A stretch of 64,000 nucleotides of DNA from assembly GCA_002189035.1 (NCBI GenBank), contig NEEC01000009.1, forward strand, positions 1,178,001 to 1,242,000. Direction: 5' to 3'. Within the stretch, counting starts at the first letter, position 1, and each line of letters starts with the position of its first letter. This DNA is from Utricularia gibba (taxonomy: Eukaryota; Streptophyta; Magnoliopsida; Lamiales; Lentibulariaceae). Position numbers and translations under genes: made by a program. A model generated the notes under the pieces. The model saw only the letters and a program-made list of their open reading frames with translations. It was not told the DNA's origin and did no database searches. This document shows positions 10,659-23,095 of the stretch, piece by piece.

Positions 10659-12389
10659 ATGGGCTTTGTTGGATGGAATAATGAGGATAGCGCAGTGGCA
10701 GCAGCGGTTTTGGGATCGAATGCGTTTAATTACTTGATGTCGAGCTCGATTTCTGCTGAGTGTTCGTTGATAGCTGTGGAAAATGATGAGAGCTTGCAGA
10801 ATAAGCTTTCAGATCTGGTAGAGCACACCAACTACTCCAAATGTAATTGGAATTATGCAATCTTCTGGCAGCTTTCGAGGTCGAGGTCTGGAGACCTCGT
10901 CTTGGCATGGGGTGATGGTTGTTGTCGGGAGCCTCGTGCAGATGAGGAGGCTGAGGGGCATCAAAGATTTGATGCTAAATTCAGAATGGGCGACGAGTCA
11001 CAGCAAAGAATGAGAAAGAGAGTTATACAAATGCTTCATAAAACATTTGGGGGGAGTGATGATGATTGCTATGCTTTTGGATTGGATAGAGTTACGGATA
11101 CTGAGATGTTTTTCCTTGCATCTATGTATTTCTCATTCCCCACTGGACAGGGAGGACCTGGTAAGTGCTTTGTTTCAGGGAAGCATATCTGGTTATCAAA
11201 TGCACTGTCAATGTCTGTGGATTATTGTTTTAGGTCTTCACTCGCAAAGTCGGCTGGCATCCAAACCATTGTCTTGATTCCAACTGATATTGGAGTAGTT
11301 GAACTAGGTTCTGTTAGAAGTATTCCTGAGAACTTGGGGATCTTGAAGTTGGTTGGATCTAAATTCTCTTCATTTTCATGTCCCCTCAGCAAGCAAGTTG
11401 TTGCCGAGGCTGTGAAGAGTGACAAACAGGATTCAGTCGGTGGTGTCACTGGTTTAGCAATTGCGAGCAGGGATCGATGCAATTTCAAAACTTTTGGACA
11501 GGGTAGTTTATCTAATGGCTTGGCAATTGGGGGCAGGGAACAATGCAATCCCAAGATTTTTGGGCAGGATAACTCATCTAATGTGCAGTTCAAGGAAAAA
11601 AGAAGCATGCGACAGACTGCTAGCCATCATAATGGCTTTCATGAAGCTCCATGTACGGCGTACAGTAACTTAAAGTTAGGTAGCGATGAGATTTGTAGAC
11701 ACCCTATGGTTGTTGCAGGTGTTAGTGAAGTTGGCATGGGGTGCAATGCAGAATTTTGGCTGAACGGCACTCAACAGGGCAAGCCATTGCAGATGAAAAT
11801 TGACTTCTCTGGATCTAGCTCCAAGGGTATTGATTCAGAGCATTCCGACCATGAGGCTTGTTGCAAGCGGGAAACATCAGAACCGTCGGAAGAGAGGAGG
11901 CCTAGGAAGCGTGGACGGAAACCTGCAAATGGGAGGGATGAGCCTCTAAATCATGTTGAAGCAGAGAGGCAGCGAAGAGAAAAGCTTAACCAGCGGTTCT
12001 ACGCACTCAGGGCAGTTGTGCCAAACATTTCCAAGATGGACAAAGCTTCACTATTGGGAGATGCCATTGCTTACATAACTGAGCTACAGAAGAGAGTGAG
12101 TGACTTGGAGGGTGAGAGAGGGGGTGAACCGATGGAAGCTAATCATGATGCATTAGCAAAATCGATCGACATTCAAGTAGATGGTGATAAGCTGACATTG
12201 AGACATACCTGTCCTATGGAAACTCACCCTGCTTCAAGCCTGATCCGGGCTATCACAAAAGCCAATGGACGTATCCTTGAGGCGAAAATGGCAGCTGGGG
12301 CCGGGGCGATGTACCACACATTTGTGGTGAAATCCCAGGGATCTGAACGGCTCACCAAGGAAAAATTGATAGAATCCATGTCCCTCTAG
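10659..12389 (+). CDS. BHLH13: JAM-type bHLH transcription factor (bHLH13/bHLH17 clade)
   Basis: This intronless gene encodes 576 residues. The N-terminal bHLH-MYC_N region starts near residue 60 with WNYAIFWQ, then WGDGCC, a [10 protein letters not shown] block and [12 protein letters not shown], the part that binds MYB and JAZ proteins in this family. A basic RKRGRKP stretch leads into the bHLH domain at about 430-480 ([22 protein letters not shown]), with His, Glu and Arg in the positions that read CACGTG. The C-terminus resembles the ACT-like domain of MYC proteins. The overall match is to JAM1/JAM2 (bHLH17/bHLH13), which repress jasmonate responses by competing with MYC2; the two cannot be separated by eye, and their Arabidopsis loci are paralogous, so the symbol is provisional. 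The ATG at 10659 precedes the conserved N-terminus directly. Three G-boxes lie upstream. Confidence 0.93.
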   Translation: MGFVGWNNEDSAVAAAVLGSNAFNYLMSSSISAECSLIAVENDESLQNKLSDLVEHTNYSKCNWNYAIFWQLSRSRSGDLVLAWGDGCCREPRADEEAEGHQRFDAKFRMGDESQQRMRKRVIQMLHKTFGGSDDDCYAFGLDRVTDTEMFFLASMYFSFPTGQGGPGKCFVSGKHIWLSNALSMSVDYCFRSSLAKSAGIQTIVLIPTDIGVVELGSVRSIPENLGILKLVGSKFSSFSCPLSKQVVAEAVKSDKQDSVGGVTGLAIASRDRCNFKTFGQGSLSNGLAIGGREQCNPKIFGQDNSSNVQFKEKRSMRQTASHHNGFHEAPCTAYSNLKLGSDEICRHPMVVAGVSEVGMGCNAEFWLNGTQQGKPLQMKIDFSGSSSKGIDSEHSDHEACCKRETSEPSEERRPRKRGRKPANGRDEPLNHVEAERQRREKLNQRFYALRAVVPNISKMDKASLLGDAIAYITELQKRVSDLEGERGGEPMEANHDALAKSIDIQVDGDKLTLRHTCPMETHPASSLIRAITKANGRILEAKMAAGAGAMYHTFVVKSQGSERLTKEKLIESMSL

Positions 12390-12917
12390 TCCATGTCCTT
12401 TGTTCCTTCATTCTCTGCTGCATAGAAACTCAGTCTAGTTGTCAGTAGGCTTTGGGGGGAGCCATTGCTAATTCAAGCTGAGAAGTTGGTGGATCCTCAG
12501 TTTTGTGTGTTTATAATGTATAGGTACAAGATTCATTTTGTGGACGTTGATTTTGGGATGTTCCTCCATGAAAGTAACTGCTACCAGTGATATGTCTGAA
12601 TAAATTATTATATATAATAATTCATGAAAAAGAACCCATCGACCAGATTGAGCTCGACATCGTGCACGACAGCGCCCGGCGCGATTACTCTTTTTGCGTG
12701 CTCTAACTCCATTTGGTAATGTCTCCGTCGGATGAAGTGGTACATTATTGTTGGGTGTTTTGTAGTCGCAGAGTAGCTTGTTGGTGATGTTTGAACCATT
12801 GTTTGTAGGTTTCGTTCTCCAGGTGTTCGATAATATGCCTCAGTGAGACGACTTGCTTTCAAAATTTCGTAAAAATCGGATTTCCAGATCTTTTCTATAC
12901 AAGCAGGAAAAAGGAAG
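12390..12917. other. Spacer between bHLH and CNX3
   Basis: It holds the 3' UTR of the bHLH gene and the promoter and leader of CNX3. A minus-strand open frame of 84 codons at 12608-12862 has no recognisable similarity and is probably chance. Confidence 0.5.
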
Positions 12918-13735
12918 ATGTTTCTACGTCGTGTTGCTGTGAAACTTCAGCCTCTGTCTAGAACTAACATGTTCTACCGTGGCCGCAGCAGCAGTGATCT
13001 TTCTCAGGCTATTACAGAGCTGAATCAGGTGTTCTTTCACATTCAGTTTGAGAAAAAAAAAAAAAGCTAGCTCTGTTTGACATCATTTGCTTCTCATTAT
13101 AGTGATTTGTGTTTGTGAATTTGAAGGAAATGGAATCCGTGCTTGGTAAGCCTCCTGTCAGTTCCTTAAACACCAGCCTGAACATGGATGAGGAAACCTA
13201 TCCTCAAGATTCATCACAGCTTGTAACCAATGTAGTAGAACCGACAGAGACATTGTTCTCTGGACTGACCCATGTTGGCTCTGAAGGTGAAGCTCGAATG
13301 GTGGATATCTCATCAAAAGAGACAACTAACAGAGTGGCTACTGCAAGCTGCAAAGTAATTCTAGGGCAGAAGTTGTTTGATTTGGTGTCGACCAAACAGA
13401 TGGGAAAAGGGGATGTTCTTTCTGTAGCAAGAATCGCAGGGATCTACGGCGCAAAGCAAACCAGCAATCTCATCCCACTATGCCACAACATCAATCTGAG
13501 TCACGTTCACCTGAATTTGAGGATGAATCCAGATGATCTCAGTATTGAGATTGAAGGTGAAGCTGCATGCAGTGGCAAAACTGGAGTGGAGATGGAAGCC
13601 CTGACTGCAGTGACAGTTGCTGGGCTTACAGTTTATGATATGTGCAAGGCGGCTTCCAAGGAGATTGTGATCACTGATGTTATGCTTCAAAGCAAGTCTG
13701 GAGGCAAAAGTGGAGATTGGTTCAGGGACAAGTGA
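12918..13735 (+). CDS. CNX3: Molybdenum cofactor synthesis protein CNX3 (MoaC type)
   Basis: With CNX2 this protein converts GTP to cyclic pyranopterin monophosphate in the mitochondrial matrix, the first step of molybdenum cofactor synthesis. Exons are 12918-13028 and 13127-13735, joined in phase 0, giving 239 residues. The first exon supplies an Arg-rich, acid-poor N-terminus (MFLRRVAVKLQPLSR) typical of a mitochondrial presequence. The MoaC domain starts near residue 85 with the GEARMVD motif and contains MGKGDVLSVARIAGI, LIPLCHNI and the conserved KTGVEMEAL stretch with the catalytic-site residues. It is slightly shorter than Arabidopsis CNX3 in the variable linker. The frame is intact. 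Confidence 0.95.
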
Positions 13736-14314
13736 CTCTCTCTACTGGTTGGATCACTTGCCCTTCAAACAAACCCTATTCGGGGTTCAACCTTTCCAAC
13801 GAATGAAAGATTTCCATGTTCATACATATTGGATTATGTTGAATTTCTTTATTTTTTATTTTGAATTTTACTTTTATGGCGTGGTACTTGGGAAATTTTC
13901 CTCTGTCAAAGTAATAAGGCATAATTATTATGTTACAAATAGATATTTCACCCACTGATAACACTTCAGTGTGAGCGGCAGGGTGAGAAGTACAGCGCGC
14001 GATGAACCATTTTGGATTTCTCCTGTAGATCAAGGTGAGTGATGAATCGTCGTCTTCGGTAAGGAAACGGCTCGTTTCCAGGTGCTGTTTCCGCGGATTG
14101 GAGGTGAGGAAGCGGTCGGCTTCTGCGGGTTTTTCTGTAGAGGTGAGGGTGACGAAGGAATTTCGCGAGCAGAGATATCGAGACCAGTATCTTCGCTCAT
14201 CTCTTCGTAATTTTTGTTTATGCCCTAGTTTCCGAGATAAGGACCTTCGCAGGCATCGGTGTGTGCCGCTGTTGCGTTCTGACGATATGAAGAATTTTGA
14301 GTAAAGACGCAGAG
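13736..14314. other. CNX3 3' UTR and EMB1703 leader
   Basis: The first part is the AT-rich 3' flank of CNX3. From about 13980 the composition rises in GC, which fits the promoter and 5' UTR of the following gene. No separate gene is recognised. Confidence 0.5.
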
Positions 14315-17300
14315 ATGGATCTGAAGTCGTCTATGTTTATTCAACTGCGGTTTTCGCCGGCTGTTCCATTCAATGCGTGCTCTCCGTTGGACACCATTTC
14401 CATGTACAGTAATTCACAACGCCGCCGGTTATTTCCTATTTATTCAGTCAAGCCGATTCCAGCAAGGCGGTTCCGAATTTCTGTATATCTAGGACGTGAG
14501 AGAACTCGTTCTAATTATTTGAGGAGGAAACTCGCTCATCAGTTCCCGCAGTTTCAACAAGGAAGTCACTTGGAAAACTCAGAGAATGATTCTTTAACTG
14601 TTGATATAATTTCCGATGATTCTGGTAATAGAAGCCAGAATTTCAATGAAACTAGTGGCCCTAGTAGCGACAGCAATGATCTTATAGGTGAACCAGTCGT
14701 GAAATCAGGGAAGAAGAAAGCTGGCGAGTCTGTTCTATGGGATAAGTTAGAGAGCTGGGTAGAACAGTATAAGAAGGATACTGAATTTTGGGGCATTGGC
14801 ACAGGAACAATATTTACCATTTATGAGGATTCTGAATCTAAGATTGACAGAGTTGTTGTGAATGATGATGAAATCAGGAAAAGAAACCGTGGAAACGAGG
14901 ACCTTGATGAGGTTACATTCAAGTTATCCTTGGCACATGACATGGCTATTGAAATGGAGAATAACAAAAATGTAATTCCAAGGAACAGTTCTGTTGTAAA
15001 ATTTGTGGTTTCTGGAGAGGAGTCATGGCTGACACAATGCAAGTCTCATTTCATGGGAGTAGTTCACCACATTTCTTCAAGACCTGGTTTGTTTAGAAAA
15101 TTGTCACTATCTGTGGTCCTGGTATTATGTGGGATTTTTGTAGTTCGGGTCAGCAGAATGCTCTTCTCCGATCTACAAAGTAGCAAGGAATTAACAAAGT
15201 TGGAGGAGGAAATGTTGAGGAGAAAGCAGAGATCGCGAAAGGGGAAAGTTAGCATGGTGAGAGGCAGCGTGGAGGTGATACAGGATCCGGTAGAGCCTAA
15301 AAGCATGGCTTTTAGGAGACCTTTACTCGATAAGGAAGAAATTGCTAAGAGTGTTAAGGCTATGGCATCCAATTCTGAACTTGCTGGGATGAAGCAGTCT
15401 TTTCAGGAAGATAATGACTTGAAGGATAAAATAAAAGAAATCAGGATGATGGCAAGGCGTGCAAGGGAACTTGATAAAAGAGATTCTTGTTTAGATGAAA
15501 CTCATGGAAAGGACAGCCAAGCCTTGAAAGATGCTTCTAAGAGCAGCGGGAGCCGAGCAAATGAAACTATGAATGCTGCAGTGTCTATTGAGGAGGTTTC
15601 CCTGCAGGAAAGCAACAGTGAGAAGCCTATGATTGAATCCTCTGACTCGCCTGAAGTAACACCACATCCGGATGCCTCAGGAAGTCAATCAGCCCAGCAA
15701 AGTATTTCTAGGAAGAAGCTAAGAATCATAAGTTCAGCCGAAGAAGCTAGGGAATATCTATCAAAAAAACATCCAAATTCCAATGTGCTTAAAGAACACG
15801 AAACTGTTAGTAATGATGCAAATGGCGTTGCTGCTGTAGTAGCATCTGGTGGAACAAATGATGAGATCTCAGTTGGGGAGGTTCCGGTCTCCATGGACTT
15901 AGGTGTCAAGAATGGGACTGTACAACCTGTTTCAGATCAGAGTGTGGATGGTGAAGGAATAGAAAGCAACGTGGCTAGTGCAAATGATTCTAAGGGGCAT
16001 AAAAAAATTTCAGGTCCTCGAGCCAGGATCAATGGTAAATATACAGAATTATCTAAGGTTAACACAACCAAACCAAAAGCAGCAGAGTACAGAGCTGGGA
16101 GTAACAGCCATTTCGATGGAAACAAAATGCCTCCATTTCCATCAGTGAAAGATTCAACATCCCCTAAAACACCGAGTTCAGATAATATTGAAGATGACAC
16201 GAAAATGAATGTGAAGCCCACAGGCAGTCCTCAAAATAGCAGCAGAGACTGGATAGAGAAGAATTTCCATGAGTTTGAGCCTATTATTAAAAAAATTGGA
16301 TTGGGATTCACAGAAAATTACCAGATAGCTAAGGAGAAATCAAGCCTAGAACTGGTTCCTGAGATGGAAAAGTCAGATGGTTGGGATGAACTTGAATGGA
16401 TGAAAGACGAAGAACTCAGGGAGATTGTATTTCAAGTTAGGGACAATGAACTTTCTGGAAGAGACCCATTTCACCAAATGACTGAAGAAAAAAAGCTCTA
16501 TTTCTTTAGTGGTCTTGACAGAATGGCTGAAGCTGAAAATAAGAAGTTGCTTCATTTGCACGAATACTTGCATTCCAACATTGAAAACCTTGATTATGGG
16601 GCAGGTAAAACAGTTCTCCTCGGATAATCTGCTGATTGCTCTTGCTCCTTTTCAAATTGGTTCTGATAATCTGCTGCGTTTGACTACAGATGGCATTAGC
16701 TTGTACGACCCTCCAGAGAAAATTATACCAAGATGGAAAGTCCCACCTGCTGATGGAAATCCTGAGTTGAGCATTCTAATGGGTCAAAGAAAGGATCCGA
16801 GCCTTAAGACCTCAAAGATATCAGAGAAAACAGGAATTGATATCCCCGAAAAACCAGGGCATATTTCTCCTTCCAAGACTAGCAGCAAAAAAGGTGCTCC
16901 AAAGACGGTTATACAAGGAAGTGATGGTTCAGTGAGAGCGGGAAAAAGATCAGGCAAAGAGTTCTGGCAGCACACAAAGAAGTGGTCTCAAGGATTCATG
17001 GAGTCTTACAACGCTGAATCTGACCCAGAGGTGAAGGCTGTGATGAAGGATATAGGTAAGGACTTGGATAGATGGATCACAGAAAAAGAAATAAAAGAAG
17101 CAGCTGATTTTATGGAGAAACTTCCCGAAAAGGGAAGAGATTTTTTGAAACAAAAACTAGAGAAGGTGAAACGAGAAATGCAGCTTTATGGACCCCAGGC
17201 AGTGGTGAGCAAGTACCGTGAATACTCAGAAGAGAAGGAAGTGGACCATCTGTGGTGGCTTGATCTTCCGTATATCTTAGTGAGCTTCTTCTTCTTTCGT

Positions 17301-17980
17301 ATGATTAAGTGAATTTTTATTTGTTGCCTTCATTTCTTAATTATCTGGAACATGTACCTGTTTTAGTGCATAGAAATGTACACGGTGGAAGAGGGTGAAG
17401 AGAGAGTAGGATTGTATTCCTTGGAGATGGCTGCTGATCTTGAACTGGATCCAAAACAGTACCATGTAATTGCTTTTGAGGATGCTGGTGACTGCAAGAA
17501 TCTTTGCTACATCATACAAGCTCACATGGAAATGCTGGGAAAGGGGAACGCCTTCGTCATTGCTCGACCACCCAAGGTAATAGAAACCATCCCCAACAAA
17601 GACTAAATGAACCCGGCTATGATGACATGCAATGCAGTTGCAAGATAAATGAATTTCCATTGGTGTCAACTTTGCAGGATGCTTTCAGGGAAGCCAAAGC
17701 AAATGGGTTCAGTGTGACCGTCGTGAGGAAAGGCCAGGTGCAGATGGATGTGGATAAAACTTTGGAAGAAGTAGAAGAATCCTTGGTAGAGGTTGGAAGC
17801 AAGATATACCATGATAAAATCACAAAGGAGCGATCTGTGGATGTAAACGGACTAATGAAGGGGTTTTTGGTTTCAACTTACCAGCCCAGAGGTAAATGCC
17901 ATGAGATTTTTTTATCATTGTTTCATTCAACATTCTAACTTTTTGAATTGAGCTTCTGGTTTCTTGCAGGAAGCGGCTAA
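14315..17980 (+). CDS. EMB1703: EMBRYO DEFECTIVE 1703-like plastid protein
   Basis: Five exons (14315-16604, 16690-17279, 17367-17576, 17678-17891, 17970-17980) encode 1104 residues; the Arabidopsis protein is of similar length. The N-terminus is rich in Ser, Arg and aromatic residues and has few acids, as a chloroplast transit peptide would be. A conserved block (LESWVEQYKKDTEFWGIGTG) lies near residue 143, a single hydrophobic membrane segment near 262-282, then a long charged, low-complexity middle and a conserved C-terminal part with FWQHTKKWSQGFMESY. Molecular function is unknown; loss of the Arabidopsis gene blocks embryo development. The first in-frame ATG is at 14315. The last exon contributes only 11 coding bases, ending the protein with Gly-Ser-Gly. 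The identification rests on my memory of the family, including its link with a DRP1 gene in Arabidopsis. Confidence 0.85.
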
Positions 17981-18111
17981 TGAAGAAACTGAGAAAAATT
18001 AAACAGTGAAAAAGAGGCAGCAGCATCATTCTTGTTGAGAAATTTATAGGACTATTTGGATCAAAGCCACTGGAAACAATACGGAAGCGTTTGTGTTTCT
18101 GGTAAATCACA

Positions 18112-18694
18112 TTAACAACGGTATCCCGAGACGGTGCCGCGGGTGGCTTCGATCCACACCGTGCACTCTACCCGACTCTCGACTCTGTGTTTGAACAGCT
18201 TGAGAACTCTGACACTCCCGGCCAACTTCATCCTCGTCTCGATCTCCATTGTGTCGCCGGGAGGGGGCCGTGGGTATTTCTGCAGATCAAACTCCGCCGA
18301 CATTCTCTGCCTCCCGCCGCCTGCAATTCTCCCGGCTGGTATATAGATGATTCCGACGGGCTCCCCGGCGTAGACCAGCTGCAGCGAGTTATCGTAATGA
18401 GAAAACTCCCCCCGGTTGGGGTTGGTGACAGTGACGTACTGAATGAAGTGGAAGCTAATCGCTCCGTTTGAGGCGGAGAAGGAGGGGAACTGAATGCCGT
18501 TGACTGCAATTACCGGGGTTTGGGTCTGAAGAGGAAGAAGTACACTGCAAAGGCTGCCGCGGCCGCCGCGATTAGGAAAACGGTGGCGACGGCGCATGAT
18601 GCCAAGTTGGCCCCCCCTCTTCTGGGTTTGTCGTTGTAAGGGTAGTAATAAGGGGGTGATTATTAGATTCCTCGGATCTGCGGTTCTGGCTCAT
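18112..18694 (-). CDS. LEA_2 (NDR1/HIN1-like) membrane protein, two frameshifts
   Basis: Read from the ATG at 18694, three successive frames give one coherent protein of about 190 residues. It has an N-terminal SQNRRSEESNN, a Tyr/Pro and Arg segment (YYYPYNDKPRRGG), one transmembrane helix (VFLIAAAAAAFAVYFFLF) and a lumenal or apoplastic LEA_2 domain (VIAVNGIQFPSF, QYVTVTNPNR, LVYAGEPVGIIYIPAG). Single-pass proteins of this type sit in the plasma membrane and are often linked to stress or defence; the exact role here is unknown. The frame breaks at the five-base G run 18652-18656 and at 18515-18521, and one extra base in each run would reopen it. I therefore read it as a real gene with undercalled homopolymers, though a young pseudogene is possible. 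The stop is at 18112-18114. Confidence 0.75.
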
Positions 18695-19611
18695 AGCACT
18701 CGGAATGCGGAAGAGAAGAGAAGAGAAGAGAAGAAATAGAGAAGAAGACTAGGAGTGTGGTGGGCTTCGGGGAATCAAGTGCCGGGGCTCTACTTGGATG
18801 TGTGGCTACTTTTAACCTCTAAAAAGAAAGCAAAGTTGCACAATGATGGAGATTGCCAATTGGAGAAAGAAAAGCTCAAAGTCATGCCCTTCCTTCTTCA
18901 ACAGTTGGCTTCTCCGGACAAAACCATAACAAGCAATTGCAGGCTCTGTGTTTTCAGTACGGTGCCCCCCCTAGGTTCAGTGTAACAGAAAGAAAGTATG
19001 ATGCAAGGGAAAAAGGAGAGACTCTCCACAGGGAGAGCTGAAACTGTGAAGGCATGAATAGAAGGTATGGGCACGGAATGCTCAGTCCAGCGACTCGCAT
19101 ACGATCCGTGTCCTGGGTTGACGATGCAACATGGACCGCTAAAAACAAAAGCCCGTTTACACGAAACTCAGGTATTTTGATTACTCCTGTAGCCCAGGTT
19201 ATAAAATTATAGTTTCTATCTACGGAAAATTCTTAATTTTATTTTATTTTATTTTTAAACTGTTGTCTTTTTAGGCAAGCTTGTGATTTTCAAACGATGG
19301 GAACGGGAGTGCTGTGTCGACAGGGAAAAAACTTGACCATCCAACGGCGAGTTGGTTTAACTGAACCCAAACCGTATTCGGCCCATTAGTTTGGCCGGGC
19401 CATCCGCGGACTTGAAATTTGAAAAGGCCAACGGTGTGACACCGACTTTCTGCTCTCTTCGCTCCATTTCAATCCGTCGCTTCTCCATATCTCTGACTTC
19501 GCTTCACACAGCTGCGGGACCTTGGATCACCGGCTTCTCATCATTGTTTTGGAAGTGATACAGATCGAATCCAGATTTTTTCGTTGACTTGCTGCTGATC
19601 TGAAATTACAT
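18695..19611. other. Divergent promoter region, LEA_2 and DRP1
   Basis: The two flanking genes point away from each other, so this gap contains both promoters. It starts with an (AGAAG)-type purine repeat at about 18716-18745, likely in the LEA_2 leader. The remainder carries only short open frames. The last 150 bases before 19612 look like the DRP1 leader. Confidence 0.5.
18716..18745. repeat. (AGAAG)n purine microsatellite
   Basis: Consecutive AGAAG-like pentamers run through this stretch with slight decay at the right end. On the minus strand it is a CTTCT-rich tract just upstream of the LEA_2 start codon, a common composition for plant 5' leaders. Confidence 0.8.
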
Positions 19612-22600
19612 ATGGACAGTAGCTTGATATCACTTGTGAACAAGCTCCAACGAGCTTGTACGGCGCTTGGGGATCACGGTGAGGAGACATCGTTGCCTAC
19701 TCTCTGGGATGCGTTACCTTCTATCGCCGTCGTCGGCGGTCAGGTTCGTTCGTTTTTTTTTTCCTTTTTCTTTGTTTTTGTGTATAGCTGTCGTATTATG
19801 TATGAATTTTTTAAGGAATTTAGATTTCCTTTCGAGAATATGTGTGTGCTATGGTTTTTTATGAAATTGAGTTCAGATATGATGTTGAGGCTGCTGATTC
19901 TACTCTACTCTCTATTAGAGTTCTGGAAAGTCTTCCGTGCTTGAGAGCATTGTGGGGAAGGATTTTCTACCTCGTGGTTCAGGTATTGTTTTCGTAATTA
20001 ATCGAAGATAAGATAATTCAATTTTATTAAGGTAAGAGTCAACGGTTTTCGCTGTGTACCAGGTATTGTTACTCGGCGTCCCCTTGTTCTGCAGCTTTAT
20101 CGGATTGATGAGGGCAGAGAATATGCCGAATTCGGGCATCTTCCTAGGAAGAGGTTCACGGACTTTGGTACGCCTTTTTGTCTTCTGTCAATGGGATCTT
20201 GTTTAGTGGATCCTTCACTAAAGTTCATCTACGCTTTTTTTTTTTTTTTTTTGCAGATGCTGTCAGGCAAGAGATTGCTGATGAAACTGATAGGGAGACA
20301 GGGCGTACAAAGCAAATTTCTTCAGTTCCAATATATCTGAGTATTTATTCGCCAAATGGTTGGTTTCTTCTTTAAGTTGTGCTTTTCGTGTGTAAGATTT
20401 CGGGTTTATTTACATTCTATATGATTTGCAGTTGTGAATTTAACCCTGATTGATCTTCCTGGTCTTACAAAGGTTGCTGTTGGTGAGTCTATATTCATGG
20501 ATTTGTTAGAATAGTCTTTTTTTTTCCGTATGTCAAGAAAAAGTAATTTCTATTGATTTGCATTAGAGGGTCAGCCAGAAAGCGTTGTAATGGAGATCGA
20601 GAACATGGTGCGGTCATACATTGAGAAGGTACAATCTTAGCTTCACGACTTATTTGTCTGTATTTTAGGTTGTTTTCTTGTCAGCTGATTTACGCATCAT
20701 TAGCTATATTGTAGAAGTTCTAGGACTTACATCAGTTTTGTTGCATCTTCCCTGTTTTTTTTAATGAATGGCACCATAAGGCATGCTGTTTCCGATTTTT
20801 TATTTCAGCCCAACTGTATAATTTTGGCAATTTCTCCTGCCAACCAAGATCTTGCCACATCGGATGCAATTAAAATTTCTCGTGAAGTAGACCCAAAAGG
20901 TTTGAAATGTTAACATTGTCTACTTTGGTTACTGCAAGGGATGACCTTGACTTGTTTCATTATCAGCTGGTTCTTTTTTTTTTTTTTTTGTGTTGCCTTG
21001 CATGAAAGTAGTATTATTTTAGGTGACAGAACATTTGGCGTTTTAACCAAGATTGATCTCATGGACAAGGGTACCGATGCAGTGGATGTAAGTGCGCTTG
21101 CTATCATCTTCTGGTATTCTTATGAAGTCATCGAAAACTCGATAATGTTTATATTGATTTTTATTTATTTTGCTTCTTAGATACTTGAAGGAAAAGCATA
21201 TAAGCTGCAGTTTCCGTGGATTGGTGTTGTTAATCGCTCTCAACAAGACATTAATAAAAACGTTGATATGATTGCTGCAAGACGTAGGGAGCATCAGTAT
21301 TTTTCTCAAACCATAGAATACAAGCATCTTGCTCACAGAATGGGATCCGAGCATCTCGGGAAAGTACTGTCAAAAGTAAGGAATTTCCTTCAAGTAAACA
21401 TGAAAGAACGGAATTTAATAAATGACCTTTACAAGACCTGGCTGCTTCGGTTAGCCTCCTTTTTACTTGCGGGTTTTGTGGATCTTTAGACGGTTTTAAT
21501 TGGTATGAAAGCCTAGTTGGGGTCTTAAGTTTCTTACTTGCTGTTTCATCTTTTCCTCTTTAGCATTTGGAAGCTGTAATCAAATCAAGAATACCTGGAC
21601 TTCAGTCACTTATCACCAAAACCATCCTTGATATGGAATCCGAGCTGAGTCGTCTTGGAAAGCCCATGGCAGCTGATGCGGGGGTGAGCATGACTTCTAT
21701 TGCTTAATAACTCTCTATTTGCTATGGTTAGGAATATATCATTTTTTCTTAACTGGCGTCTGCATTCAGCTTTGGTCATCTTTCTGTTAACAATTGCAGG
21801 GGAAATTGTACATGATCATGGAGATTTGCCGTGCATTTGATGGAATATTCAAAGATCACCTTGATGGAGGGTATGAGCTTCTTGTTCCCTGCGTAGTAGA
21901 AAGCACTAACCCAAGTAGGATTCTTTTCTGTTTCTGTAACCTAATCTTTGTTTTAAATGATTCTGCAGGCGGCCAGGAGGTGATAAAATTTACAATGTCT
22001 TTGACAACCAACTCCCTGCTGCGCTAAAGCGTCTGCAGTTTGATAAACACCTCGCAATGGAAAATGTGCGGAAATTAATTACAGAGGCAGATGGATATCA
22101 GCCCCACCTTCTAGCGCCCGAACAGGGATATCGCCGTTTGATTGAAACTGCATTGGCTACCATTAAAGGTCCAGCTGAAGCAGCAGTTGATGCAGTAAGA
22201 TTTTATCTTCGCTTCTGCCTCTCATGCTTGTGGAGGAGGTGCTAGTGATCTTGTTTTTCCTGGAAATGTATAGCTCAAGTATAGCCTTTCCCTTTGCAGG
22301 TTCATGGAATACTGAGGGAATTGGTTAACAAATCAGTTAACGAGACATCGGTATGTTCTTGCACCACTGTTAACCACATTAAGCTTTTTCAGAGGCTTCA
22401 CCGCATTTAAATGCGTAACCAACACTTTTTCCCATTTTATATCAAGGAGCTGAGACAGTTCCCTTCATTGAGAGTGGAAGTGAAAAATGCTGCATATGAA
22501 TCACTGGAGAGGATGAGAGAAGAAAGCAAACGGGCAACGTTGCAACTAGTTGAAATGGAATGGTGCTACTTGACTGTAGATTTCTTCAGGAAGATCCCTC

Positions 22601-23095
22601 AAGATGTTGAGAAAGGTGGCACTGCTACACATTCTATTTTTGATCGATACAACGACTCGTACCTCCAAAGGATCGGTATGCAATCGTGCCAGTTTCAATG
22701 CCTTACGTCTCGCTGAAGCCATAATCTTGACATTGGCTTTTCTTGAGTGTTGCAGGGACGAATGTCCTCTCCTACGTCAATATGGTATGTGGAAGTTTGA
22801 GGAACTCCATTCCGAAATCCATTGTTTATTGCCAAGTCCGTGAAGCGAAGCGTGGTTTGTTTGATCATTTCTACGCAGAACTGGGTAAAAAAGAGGTGCG
22901 TTCCGTGTCCTCGCTGCCGAACATTTTGATCTCGGTGCATGTTACACAGGACTGCTTTTTTTACAGGGGAGGCAATTAGGAGTGCTTCTGGACGAGGATC
23001 CCGCCATCATGCAGCGCCGTACCTCGCTTGCAAAGCGACTTGAGTTGTACAGAGCAGCGCAGGCGGAAATCGATTCAGTAGCCTGGTCCAAATAG
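19612..23095 (+). CDS. DRP1B: Dynamin-related protein 1 (DRP1A/B type)
   Basis: This large GTPase polymerises on membranes and works in clathrin-mediated endocytosis and cell-plate formation. Sixteen exons give 610 residues, the usual DRP1 length: 19612-19743, 19919-19982, 20063-20167, 20257-20358, 20432-20482, 20567-20628, 20809-20899, 21023-21087, 21181-21375, 21564-21683, 21800-21870, 21969-22194, 22300-22350, 22447-22675, 22756-22895, 22967-23095. GTPase motifs are GGQSSGKSS at 42-50, DLPG at 142-145 and TKID at 211-214. The middle/stalk region and a GTPase effector region follow, ending in [19 protein letters not shown]. There is no PH or Pro-rich domain, as expected for DRP1. Details such as [18 protein letters not shown] and [15 protein letters not shown] look closer to DRP1B than DRP1A, and EMB1703 as neighbour agrees with the Arabidopsis DRP1B locus as I remember it. 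All splice sites are GT-AG and no frame break is seen. Confidence 0.95.

Noticed and set aside
12608-12862. Minus-strand open frame of 84 codons between bHLH and CNX3
   Set aside because: No family resemblance, no splice partners, and it covers the CNX3 promoter.
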